Source: Neobacillus sp. PS3-12
GTDB lineage: Bacteria > Bacillota > Bacilli > Bacillales > Cytobacillaceae
Direction of reading: 5' to 3'
Assembly (NCBI RefSeq): GCF_030915385.1
Contig: NZ_CP133268.1
Span: 4,500,001 to 4,564,000 of the forward strand
Length of the DNA stretch: 64,000 nucleotides
The notes under the pieces are model-generated. The model was not told the DNA's origin and did not search any database. It saw only the letters and a program-made list of their open reading frames with translations. How positions within the stretch are numbered: position 1 is the first letter of the stretch; the number at the start of each line of letters is the position of its first letter. Shown here piece after piece: positions 53,694-62,220 of this stretch. Made by a program: the position numbers and the translations under genes.

Positions 53694-54428
53694 ATGACGG
53701 CAGTTTTATGTTATACCACTGATTACTTATCTTTGATTATTTCTAATAAAAGAGTATCTTACGGTAAATACGCTGAAGCAGGATACACCGATGAGTATGA
53801 AAAATTGGTTAATCTCCCCGAAATGGGTTGGGCAGCTGGTGCCGGAGCAGCTGGTTATTTAGATCAACTTAAAGAATCACTGGCAAATACAGTGATTTCA
53901 AGTGTTCAGGACATTATGGATGTTTATAATAAAGTATCTACTTCTTTTTCTTTAAATCCCTTTTATTCGGAGGAGGATTTAAATAGTAGTGCTGTAGTGG
54001 CTTCTTGGATAGGTTTTGATGAAGAAATCAACTCTATAAAGTTTCGCATCGGTGTTCTTTCTTCGGAGCATATAGGACAAGAAGGAATGGGAAGTTTAAG
54101 AGATAATCAGATATTTACCCTTTATCCAATTGATTACATAGAAGATGAGGATAAAATAAGAGATTTGTGGAATAGACATGGATGGGAATATCAGTTTAAT
54201 GGTGATATAAATGCACTTTTTGAAAAGATGTTCACCATTCTTAATGAAATCTCCAGTCATTCAAAATATGTAAGTTCAACCTGTGATATAGGATTACAAA
54301 TCTTACTAGGTGATGGGATATATAAAGTTAAATTCTCAGGAGAAATAGACGAACTTATAAACGAAGTAAAAGCAAATTGCATTCATGAACGATATCAACT
54401 GATAAGTAGGATCGGCAGCAATGATTAA
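53694..54428 (+). CDS. Unidentified protein with Ntn-hydrolase-like N-terminus
   Basis: The 244-residue protein begins MTAVLCYTTDYLSLIISNKR, then WAAGAGAAGYLDQL. A Thr directly after Met, two beta strands and a glycine-rich turn resemble the start of proteasome-beta-type Ntn hydrolases. This is inference from pattern only. AAGGATGG precedes the ATG. It stands alone between repeats. Confidence 0.5.
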   Translation: MTAVLCYTTDYLSLIISNKRVSYGKYAEAGYTDEYEKLVNLPEMGWAAGAGAAGYLDQLKESLANTVISSVQDIMDVYNKVSTSFSLNPFYSEEDLNSSAVVASWIGFDEEINSIKFRIGVLSSEHIGQEGMGSLRDNQIFTLYPIDYIEDEDKIRDLWNRHGWEYQFNGDINALFEKMFTILNEISSHSKYVSSTCDIGLQILLGDGIYKVKFSGEIDELINEVKANCIHERYQLISRIGSND

Positions 54429-54443
54429 GGAGAATGACTCTAA

Positions 54444-54560
54444 ATAACACGGGTGCTTGAGTTCACAATGTATGTTCCGATTGGAAACAACATAATGATG
54501 GCTGTGGCGGTCATTATTTCTTGTTTAAATAACGTTCCAGTTTACTGATTGAAAGTCCTT
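54444..54560 (+). repeat. Array repeat, copy 21
   Basis: AATAACACGGGTGCTTGAG starts a stretch with GTTCCGATTGGAAACAAC, then GGCGGTCATTATTTCTTGTT and a GTTCCAGTTTACTG end. The rest of 54561-54714 shows no gene. Confidence 0.6.
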
Positions 54561-54714
54561 AAGCAACATATCAGCCCTAAAGACTCGGATTTCACATTTT
54601 GGGATGCTTTTCTTTTTAGCTCGATGGATATGTCATGATCCCTGTATTTGCTTTTATTTGTATCACTTTTAATTGATATATCATTTGTTGCAACATGGGA
54701 AAAGGAGAGGAAAA

Positions 54715-55455
54715 ATGAATTACATATTTACGGATATTTCTACCCATCTGGATTTTGGTCTTGGCGTAACGGCTGGGAAATTCAGAGAGGCTGCAAATTT
54801 TTTAGATCAAGCTGAAGATTATAAGTCAGGAATACAATCGGATGAACTTCCTACCCTTTATCTATACCGTCATTCCATTGAACTGTATTTGAAATCGCTA
54901 ATCATCATTTTACATAAAAAGCTACAACTTCCTTACAAAAATGGAGAGGTACCGTTTGATACCACTACCCCTTATGTCTACAATAAGAAAAAAAAACAAT
55001 GGACCGAACTAACGAAAACCCATGATATTTATACATTGTATTCCTATTTTATAAGTCTGGTTACACAGCACAAACCATTGCTAGAACAAAAAGCACCTAA
55101 AGGTGGTTGGAATATAGAGAAGCCAGAAAATGAGAAATATGTGAATCTGATTCGGAATTATGATTTTGACAGCACCTATTTCCGTTATCCCGTTACCAAA
55201 AATACAAATATGGATAAGCATAAATATGGAGTAGAACGGGTGATGGATGAACAATCATTAATGAAAAAAATACAAGCAAATAAACCAGAAAAGGAATTTA
55301 CTCTTCTTATTTTAGATGAAAATGACAACTTCGTAGAAGCTCATCGAAAAACCCATAGCCGTTTACAAGGTGTTGCAGAAGCTTTGAAAGAACTATCGTA
55401 TTTTTTAGAGGGAATTCATATCATGACAAGAATGGCGTTATGTGATGGATGGTAA
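54715..55455 (+). CDS. HEPN-like helical protein
   Basis: The 246-residue protein has LYLYRHSIELYLKSLIIILH near residue 45. This is the pattern (yRHaiElyLKaLi) of HEPN-type helical bundles that bind or cut RNA in toxin and defence systems. The catalytic Rx4-6H motif is not evident, so it may be non-catalytic. ATG 54715 follows AAAGGAGAGG. Confidence 0.55.
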   Translation: MNYIFTDISTHLDFGLGVTAGKFREAANFLDQAEDYKSGIQSDELPTLYLYRHSIELYLKSLIIILHKKLQLPYKNGEVPFDTTTPYVYNKKKKQWTELTKTHDIYTLYSYFISLVTQHKPLLEQKAPKGGWNIEKPENEKYVNLIRNYDFDSTYFRYPVTKNTNMDKHKYGVERVMDEQSLMKKIQANKPEKEFTLLILDENDNFVEAHRKTHSRLQGVAEALKELSYFLEGIHIMTRMALCDGW

Positions 55456-55518
55456 ACAACAAACAACTCGACGAATCTCGTTGGGTTGTCTTATTTTCCG
55501 CTACAGATTCAAATGATT

Positions 55519-55583
55519 CGGGTGCCTACTGGTATATTTCTAAATAAGCGGAGATGCATTTTTCTTATTAAGCTAAGGCACCG
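55519..55583 (+). repeat. Array repeat, copy 22 (clear palindrome)
   Basis: CGGGTGCCTACTGG at the left and AAGCTAAGGCACCG at the right; GGTGCCT (55521-55527) pairs with AGGCACC (55576-55582). CTTATTAAG precedes the right arm as in other copies. The rest of 55584-55748 shows no gene. Confidence 0.8.
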
Positions 55584-55748
55584 TTTGTTCAATAAGAAAT
55601 CACAAAAGGAATGAGCATTTACTGTAAAATGAGATTAGACGTATTAATGTTCTAATAAAAAAGTTATGCAAAAAATCAAGGTGATGCACATTAGAAAAAA
55701 ATGCGAAGAATAATACACAGACAAATAGTAATTTGTTGAGGAGACGTT

Positions 55749-56432
55749 ATGACTAAATTATCGAATGAAAATTGGGAAAATAAAATTATTTGTATAAATA
55801 ATGAGTTCTCCTATGATTACTACAAAGAATTAGTTAACAAATATATGAAAAATGATTGTAGGGAGATTAACTTTCAGAATCGTGTTGTTGTTCCATTTTT
55901 AGAAAGATTATTTATTAACACTGAAGGTATATCGATTGTTGATGTTTCGATGCAATATAAGAACAGAAATAGTGAAATACATGATACTTTTAATTACTCA
56001 TCACAAGAAAAAGCTGCTGCACCGCCAGATTTGTTAATAGCAGATAATTGGAACTATGCTAATAAAAATAATAAGGAAATTAATTATCTTGCGGCCATTG
56101 AAATTAAATCCCCTGTTTTAGACCCTATTTATGATAAAAAAATTGAAGAATACAAGAAGCATACCAGAAATGAGGTGAGCTTTCATTTAGAGGCAAATCG
56201 TAAAGTAATACTAACTGATTGTATCAGATGGCAATTTTTTGAAAGTGGATGTGAATTAGATCCAATACAAACCATTGACTTATTCGATGAAAATAAAAAA
56301 TGGAAAACAAAAATTGTAAAAAACGATGAGTTTTTGATAGAACAATTACAATTAGATTCTACAAGAGAAGATGATCCTGATAAATGGAAGCTGTTGTGTG
56401 GGTATATACCTAAATTTTTAACTGAAAATTAA
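55749..56432 (+). CDS. PD-(D/E)XK nuclease-like protein
   Basis: The 227-residue protein has the nuclease core: APPDLLIADNW with Asp94 and AAIEIKSPVLD with Glu118 and Lys120. A following helix with RNEVSFHLEANRKVILTDC and RWQFFES is typical of the R.HsdR_N/type I-like fold. It probably cuts DNA; no methylase is nearby. It starts with ATG after GAGGAGACG. Confidence 0.75.
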   Translation: MTKLSNENWENKIICINNEFSYDYYKELVNKYMKNDCREINFQNRVVVPFLERLFINTEGISIVDVSMQYKNRNSEIHDTFNYSSQEKAAAPPDLLIADNWNYANKNNKEINYLAAIEIKSPVLDPIYDKKIEEYKKHTRNEVSFHLEANRKVILTDCIRWQFFESGCELDPIQTIDLFDENKKWKTKIVKNDEFLIEQLQLDSTREDDPDKWKLLCGYIPKFLTEN

Positions 56433-56610
56433 CATTATTAAATGACATTTTATGGATCGATAATATAATAAATTCAAATCTTTCAGCGAGATTGCAATAA
56501 AGAGACAAATTCCAATTTATTCGACTGAATAAAATGAGAATAATGTATGATTAATTTAATGCACATTTTTCTTATATTATGATATAGTATCTCATTTAGC
56601 TTCAAAAACG

Positions 56611-56645
56611 AGTTTGTGAAACAATGGACTTAAACTATAGGGGGC
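56611..56645 (+). repeat. Array repeat, right part only (copy 23)
   Basis: AGTTTGTGAAACAATGGACT and TAAACTATAGGGGGC end 10 bp before the next gene. This is the clearest case of a cassette start immediately after the element. Confidence 0.75.
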
Positions 56646-56654
56646 AATAAGAAC

Positions 56655-57149
56655 ATGACGACTTTAATGAAGAAAATAAAAAAGAAGATTCCAGTAAAAA
56701 TTCAAAGTGCATCTATCAGTTATCTAGGAATGTCACTTGAATTGGGATTAAAGAAAAAAATTTCACATGAACATCTTAGAGAACTCTATGTAATCCGAAA
56801 TACTTTGTCCTATTTTTATTTTCTTTATCAACATAAATATGAACTTATCGAGAATCCTTTTGACGACGAACAAAATAATCTTATTGACTTAGCGAAGGAA
56901 GTATTTAGCACTTATAAAAAGCTTGCGGATGTATTATTAGGTAGTGAATATTTTAGCCTAATAGAATTTAACATAAGAGATAGAATCTTGCAGTCCTTCG
57001 ATTATGTTAATATACAAGATGCATATCTAGATGCCCATCCTGATAACGATCTTAGTGAAGAAAAAATTATTCCGATGGTAGAGGGACTTTTAACTATGTT
57101 TGAAGAAATAACGGAGGCAATTCAAGAGCAGGAAAAAAGCTTAAACTAA
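56655..57149 (+). CDS. Unidentified helical protein, 164 residues
   Basis: A helical protein (TLMKKIKKKIPVKIQSASIS … LLTMFEEITEAIQEQEKS) with no known family. TAGGGGGC from the repeat lies at ribosome-site distance from the ATG, so the element may supply the translation signal. Confidence 0.55.
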   Translation: MTTLMKKIKKKIPVKIQSASISYLGMSLELGLKKKISHEHLRELYVIRNTLSYFYFLYQHKYELIENPFDDEQNNLIDLAKEVFSTYKKLADVLLGSEYFSLIEFNIRDRILQSFDYVNIQDAYLDAHPDNDLSEEKIIPMVEGLLTMFEEITEAIQEQEKSLN

Positions 57150-57271
57150 TTAACTCCAATACATTATTAATGTTCATTTAAAATAAAGTTCGATTAATTG
57201 GTTTTGTTCATTTGCAGGTATTTCCATGTAAATCTATAATTTACATTCAATTTTATTGGCTTAATACACTT

Positions 57272-57300
57272 TTCAACAATCGGGCGCTTTTGATGAAGAT
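57272..57300 (+). repeat. Array repeat, copy 24
   Basis: TTTCAACAATCGGGCGCTTT (core 57277-57287) and TGATGAAGAT, a short outer pairing. Confidence 0.75.
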
Positions 57301-57762
57301 AACAATAACAGTATTTAGAAGTGGTTAAATCGAAAATGATATGGCCATATAAATAACCCGGATTCTTCAGCATTTTTCAGCAGTAGATCAACAATAAAAA
57401 CTGCCACAAACAGTTGCGACAAAAGCAAACTTTTTGTAGCTTTGGACAATTGGACAGTATGAATATAGAGGAATATGTATGGTAGTAACTCATCATCATA
57501 AGATCATATTCCAATGGGTAAAATATTCAGCTTTTTGTGTCACTCGATTTTATAAAAGAGGGAGGAAGAGTTTTAAATATAACTGTAATTCACGTAAAAT
57601 ATAAAATTAAACATGGTTAACGATGAACTTAAAACGCTTGAACCTCTTGATATTAGTGGGTTTAAGTGTTTTTTTGTATTTCAACGAAACGAACAGAAAT
57701 TCCGTTAACGCAAATTTGCATATTACTGTATATTTTGTATTTTCATGCTAGACTTATATTAG

Positions 57763-57798
57763 AATTTGCGAAGGATTGCATTCAAACTAATACATAGG
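57763..57798 (+). repeat. Array repeat, right part only (copy 25)
   Basis: AATTTGCGAAGGATTGCATT and CAAACTAATACATAGG match ATTGTGAAG..TTTCACTTA and AACTAACGGG, ending 22 bp before the next start codon. Confidence 0.6.
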
Positions 57799-57820
57799 AT
57801 TATTTAGATGGAGGATTTTC

Positions 57821-59539
57821 ATGCTATTAGGGCGACCATATTATGAAACGTCATATCGTTTGTTTGGAAATATTGTATTACGTTGGTTAATAGACCAGAC
57901 TCTTGCTTGTAATAAAAAACAAGATCCTGTTTCTTCAGGGCTTATTAGTAGTAAAACTGATTCTTTGTGCCTTGAATATGATAATGGATTTCTTTGGAAT
58001 GGTATTCGGTTCTGGTCAGAGTGGTTTATGATGAAAGACGACGTAATAACACCTTGGGGTCATAGTTGGCGTAAATACGTGAGTTGTATTCCGAAAGTTG
58101 GTCTAGGAGATTGGGATGAATGGGACGCTCATTTTTCAGTATTTATTCGTAATCTGTACTTCGATTATTGGAGTGCTCAATTTCCTAGCGACTTGTCTCC
58201 GGATGTCATGGACAGGTTTTGGACTAAACTTTGGATTACCTATGCACGAATATTGAACATTGACAACGTACAGGCTACCTTGGATTCAAATCAGTCAATT
58301 ATATCAAGGGAAGTTAAAACAGGATCATACAACTTATCCTTTCTAAATAAAATTGAATCAGTGCTTCGTGAGATGTGCTTGGTCAATAACATTCAGTGGG
58401 AAGGTGTGGAACAACCCGGTTGGATCAAGTTTTCATTATTAAAAAATCCCATGTGGGGAGACAATGAAATTCTTATTGATTGGGATACTCCTTTGGTCAT
58501 TCTATCCTCTGTCGTGGGTCATAAGGTGGAACAACAGACAATTGTGGTATTTCTTGAGAGCATGAAGGAGGAAATACGTCAACGGCTTGCTTCCATAATT
58601 AAAGTTGTACGTAATGAGCCAACGGAATTATATGAATTTTGGTTTCCTTTGGAAAATCATCAATTAGAGGCAGGTTCCGAGGAATCAATGGGGCAGTATT
58701 CAAAAATAGTTGGTATCTCTAAAGAAATAGCCGAAAAGTTAACTAACTCTGGGGGAATTGGACCGCGTCCATCTGCACATGTGGGTGACGCCTACGTAGT
58801 TGTATCAAGATATGGAAAAACGTTGCACCGTGCGTGTGAAGAAGCATTAAGGGAGCTGGGAGATACTCAAACAATGTTACGTGTCGCAGACACAGGTTTT
58901 AGGTGGGAAACAAGTTATTTTTACTATTGGTCCCTTCTAAAATCATCTCGTCTACCCTTGCAGTCTGGTAGTTTTTTTATTGCCGAGCGTAGAGATAGTC
59001 AGCAACTATATGGCCTATTGACAACAGAATGGTTGTCTCAATCTCGAGATTTGTTTTCTGGTCTTGCAGAGAAATCCGGTAAACTTGCTGATGCATTGTT
59101 GGTTGCAATGAAATGGCTAGGTATGGCTAGAACCCAGGATGGTGCTGAGAGTGAATTTTTGTGTCTATGGATCGCCCTTGAAAGACTCGGAAACGGTAGT
59201 CATGAATATAGAAATGTTATCCCGAAAGTCGTTGGAACTCTATGGCATTTATCAATGTGGTCAAACCTGGCCATCGATAAACAAATCGACGCTGTAGAAG
59301 AAAACCGAGAAATGATGGTCAGTTTACTCCATGATCTAGGTAATCTTCGTAATCAAGAAGTGGCACATCGCGGTCAATTTAGGAAAAAAAAAGATGTTCG
59401 TTATGCTACTTGGATGCTACATCATCTCGTGAATGACCTGACACGCTGGTTAATTCATTTGTTGACAAATCGTGATGATATTCAGACATTTGATGATCTT
59501 ATTACCTATATTGATGAGGAAATTCACCCGAAAAAATAA
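57821..59539 (+). CDS. Large protein with C-terminal HEPN RNase-like domain
   Basis: The 572-residue protein has an unrecognised N-terminal region rich in Trp (about 1-430). A C-terminal Apea/HEPN-type domain follows: ESEFLCLWIALERLGNGSH, then LGNLRNQEVAHRGQFRKKKD, where Arg510 and His516 form the Rx5H catalytic pattern of HEPN RNases. Such proteins often cut tRNA or mRNA in defence. GGAGGATTTTC precedes the ATG. Base composition here looks less AT-rich than in neighbouring genes. Confidence 0.7.
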   Translation: MLLGRPYYETSYRLFGNIVLRWLIDQTLACNKKQDPVSSGLISSKTDSLCLEYDNGFLWNGIRFWSEWFMMKDDVITPWGHSWRKYVSCIPKVGLGDWDEWDAHFSVFIRNLYFDYWSAQFPSDLSPDVMDRFWTKLWITYARILNIDNVQATLDSNQSIISREVKTGSYNLSFLNKIESVLREMCLVNNIQWEGVEQPGWIKFSLLKNPMWGDNEILIDWDTPLVILSSVVGHKVEQQTIVVFLESMKEEIRQRLASIIKVVRNEPTELYEFWFPLENHQLEAGSEESMGQYSKIVGISKEIAEKLTNSGGIGPRPSAHVGDAYVVVSRYGKTLHRACEEALRELGDTQTMLRVADTGFRWETSYFYYWSLLKSSRLPLQSGSFFIAERRDSQQLYGLLTTEWLSQSRDLFSGLAEKSGKLADALLVAMKWLGMARTQDGAESEFLCLWIALERLGNGSHEYRNVIPKVVGTLWHLSMWSNLAIDKQIDAVEENREMMVSLLHDLGNLRNQEVAHRGQFRKKKDVRYATWMLHHLVNDLTRWLIHLLTNRDDIQTFDDLITYIDEEIHPKK

Positions 59540-59552
59540 GTTGTCCATCCAA

Positions 59553-59855
59553 CCTCGTAGAGACGTAACAGTACTGTATATAAAAGGGGCTTATGTTACT
59601 TTAGGAAAAGCTCAAGAGGCTAACGCAACTGTGGTTATTCTTAAGGAGTATAGCCCTTCCTGTGGAAGTTCAATGATTTATAATGGTGAATTTAAAGGTA
59701 AGAAAATTGTTGGAAATGGAGTTACAACTGCTCTACTTAAAAGAAACGGAATTCAAGTAGTTTCAGAAGAAATTTTAATTCTTCTGAAGCTAAACATTCA
59801 TGAAAGGCATTTGGGAATCGCAAGGGGGTTCTCCTTTTTTCTGAAAAAAATATAG
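59553..59855 (+). pseudogene. DUF523 C-terminal fragment
   Basis: The open frame contains RDVTVLYIKGAYVTLGKAQE, then ATVVILKEYSPSCGSSMIYN and GVTTALLKRNGIQVVSEE, the C-terminal half of DUF523. The N-terminal half (MILVSACL…GVNC) is missing. It starts right after the HEPN gene, so that gene's arrival may have cut it. A different decayed DUF523 gene is at 31833-32090. Confidence 0.75.
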
Positions 59856-59884
59856 ACATAAAATAAAATATAAGGTGAGAAAAA

Positions 59885-61048
59885 ATGAACGTAAAATTAC
59901 TTTACAGATTAGCATCTAAAAAATTAATCTCTGATTTTAATATATCCTCTCAGTTAAAACATCAGGGTTCAACCGGTGTATATAGAGAAGACGCAATTAA
60001 AAGGTTTTTATTAGAAGGACGATTACCAGAAAAATACGGGGTTGGATCTGGTGAAATCATTGGTCCTAATAGTGATACGTCTCGTCAATCAGATTTAGTT
60101 ATTTATGATAAGCTTAATTGTCCAGTATTATTATTTGAAGAGTCAGTTCAAATATTTCCTTCTGATGCTGTTTACGGCATAATAGAAGTTAAATCGCGCC
60201 TTTCCAAGCAAAAGCTAATAGAAGGTTTAGAAAATATTGCTGCATTTAAAAGTTTGGTTCCAATAGAACAGGCTGTTCAACATAATGCTTTTATTCAAAT
60301 GACATATAGCAAGCCACGACCATTTGGAATTATTTTTGCTTATAGTTTAGGGGATAACTCCCTTGATTCATTAACAAAAAATTTACGTGACTTTGAATTA
60401 AACAAAGACCCTGATTTATGGCCAAATATGATAGTAGTTTTGGATGAAGGAATAATCTGGCATAATGATAGTTCTTTAAAAACTGTATTACACTCTGAGG
60501 GATTTTATAATAATGTTTTTCCTGTACCTTTCAGTTTTGGGAATGATACGTTATTTGAGTTTTATTTTAACTTATTTGACATATTATCGAATATAAAACT
60601 TGGTGATATAAATTTAAAAAGATATAAAGAGTTACCAAAACGTGTAGGGGACTTTTTTGTATCAGGACATGACAGGTTCGGAAAAGAAGGTAGTAACAAG
60701 GCGTATAGATTAAATGAGCAATTTATCAAACGTATTTTTGATTATTGTAAAAAGGTTGGTAAGAAAAAACATAAAGATGTTTTATTATTAGAATTTGGGG
60801 AAATACCTCAAGGAATAGATGAACGAAGCTTAAATGAAGAAATTTATTATTTTGATCCTGATGAACTTCCGAGTTTGCAAGAAGTTACATTTGTAAATGA
60901 TGAACGTGGAAGGGTAACCACTAATAAAAGGTCGAGAATTCCTAGCTGTACTATCCATATTAATGGAGAGACATATAAAATTCCGGCAGCTTACATAACC
61001 GAAGACGATCTGACAGAAGTTTCAGATATGATAACTGAGGATTTATAG
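59885..61048 (+). CDS. DUF6602 family nuclease-like protein
   Basis: The 387-residue protein has the DUF6602 pattern: LKHQGSTGVYREDAIKRFLL, YGVGSGEIIGPNSDTSRQSD, LVIYD and AVYGIIEVKSRLSKQKLIEG. The D…ExK arrangement (QSDLVIYD / IIEVKS) points to a PD-(D/E)XK nuclease fold. The C-terminal 100 residues contain a separate beta-rich part. The family is common in defence islands. AAGGTGAG precedes the ATG. Confidence 0.75.
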   Translation: MNVKLLYRLASKKLISDFNISSQLKHQGSTGVYREDAIKRFLLEGRLPEKYGVGSGEIIGPNSDTSRQSDLVIYDKLNCPVLLFEESVQIFPSDAVYGIIEVKSRLSKQKLIEGLENIAAFKSLVPIEQAVQHNAFIQMTYSKPRPFGIIFAYSLGDNSLDSLTKNLRDFELNKDPDLWPNMIVVLDEGIIWHNDSSLKTVLHSEGFYNNVFPVPFSFGNDTLFEFYFNLFDILSNIKLGDINLKRYKELPKRVGDFFVSGHDRFGKEGSNKAYRLNEQFIKRIFDYCKKVGKKKHKDVLLLEFGEIPQGIDERSLNEEIYYFDPDELPSLQEVTFVNDERGRVTTNKRSRIPSCTIHINGETYKIPAAYITEDDLTEVSDMITEDL

Positions 61049-61257
61049 CAATTATTATTATAGTAATTATTAATGAATTCAACTCTTTAAAAACAATAAC
61101 ATTAGTGGATACCTTCTTCATGTTGCTCCAACGAATAAACAATTGCATTTTACAAGAAATATGGTATGAAGCAGATAAAAACAGAGATGGATGGGAAAAT
61201 TCTTAGAATGTCAGGAAATATTTAAGACTAAACCCACTTTGGAAAATTTTGATTAAA

Positions 61258-61353
61258 ATATTGTGAAGCACTGGTACTTACACTAAATGGGGAATTTTCT
61301 TCAATAATGCTCAGCAATGATCTTCAACAATCGGGCGCGTTTACGGAAGATCA
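61258..61353 (+). repeat. Array repeats, copies 26a/26b fused without a gene (last copy)
   Basis: ATATTGTGAAGCACTGGTAC and TTACACTAAATGGGG run into TTCAACAATCGGGCGC (core 61328-61338). TGATCTTC (61318-61325) and GAAGATCA (61346-61353) form a perfect 8-bp outer stem around the core. No further copy was seen after this point. The flanking stretch 61049-61257 shows no gene. Confidence 0.85.
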
Positions 61354-61436
61354 AAAGCCTAATTCCTCAATGATCTGACCCAATAAAGTAAAATTTGGAT
61401 TGTCGTGACAGATTGTTCCGGAAAACATGAGTGAAA

Positions 61437-61465
61437 AGAAGGTAGCCTATTGACTGCCTTCTTGA
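61437..61465. terminator. Hairpin after the last array repeat
   Basis: AGAAGGTAG and CTGCCTTCT pair with one wobble around a short loop. It could end a transcript from either side. Confidence 0.5.
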
Positions 61466-61598
61466 TTTGGGTGCCGGAACCAGAGCGGAGAAGTCCCGAA
61501 CCCAATTCGATTTTTATTAGTAGATCGTTTCCAGAGGTTTCAGAGTCGAAAAATCGTCCAGATGATTTGTTTTTATTTCACTGCATGAAGGACAAATT

Positions 61599-61818
61599 TT
61601 ATAAACAAAAATTTCTGCGTTCCTCATGGTAGGTGGATTCTGAAGAATAAAAATCATCCCACATTTTTGCCAATTCTTCATTGCGGTACCGGCTTAACGA
61701 TTTTTGCTGTTCCCAGTGAAATGCACTTTTCCTTTATCTCCAGCGCCAGTTGCTGTCCAATTCTCTTTGGCAGCAGGTATGTCCAATATTCCGAACCTCC
61801 CCAAATCCATTCATCCAT
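61599..61818 (-). pseudogene. Decayed small gene of unknown family
   Basis: On the minus strand, ATG 61818 after GGGGGTGG opens MDEWIWGGSEYWTYLLPKRI and continues GQQLALEIKEKCISLGTAK. The frame then stops near 61680. The next frame continues YRNEELAKMWDDFYSSES to 61599. One frameshift joins them into about 73 residues. The surrounding 61466-61598 and 61819-62220 show no intact gene. Confidence 0.45.
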
Positions 61819-62220
61819 TTTTATCCACCCCCTTTTTTCTATTCTTACATTTCACATTTAGTTATCCAATTCAATCAATATAGAAAATATTTCATAGGAG
61901 GTTGTTGATGTGGAGTGAAGCATTGATGGGACAGTCCTCCGATTGAAAAACGTCGGAACAGTCCTGGTGTTTCTTAGAAACAGAAACAAAAAGTAGGTTT
62001 AAAAGACTATATTTAGGTATAAAGCATTATTTTAAATGCCTATTAAGAAAATATAATGTTATATAAGGACGTTTTTTCAGATGCTATGACTACACCTATT
62101 TTTGCCAAAAAAACCAGATAAAAGCTTGTTTGAGTAGGTGCTGGTGACTTTTAAAAAAAGGACATGTTTCTCTCTCGATCATAATGATCAGCTGTATTTG
62201 CAAGAAAGAAGGAACTGACA

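Larger units (their letters stand above)
57150..57820. other. Gene-free region containing an array core and a terminator
   Basis: TTTTCAACAATCGGGCGC (core 57277-57287) lies here without a clear GGGCCA part. AAACGCTTGAA and TTTAAGTGTTT (about 57634-57672) form a terminator-like stem. AATTTGCGAAGGATTGCATT and CAAACTAATACATAGG (57763-57798) is the right part of the element just before the next gene. I see no gene in the remaining sequence, which may be a decayed cassette. Confidence 0.6.

Noticed and set aside
23401-61353. True integron with IntI
   Set aside because: None of the three recombinases shows the extra IntI patch that I would expect between the catalytic boxes, and the core is not GTTRRRY. 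The system is only analogous.
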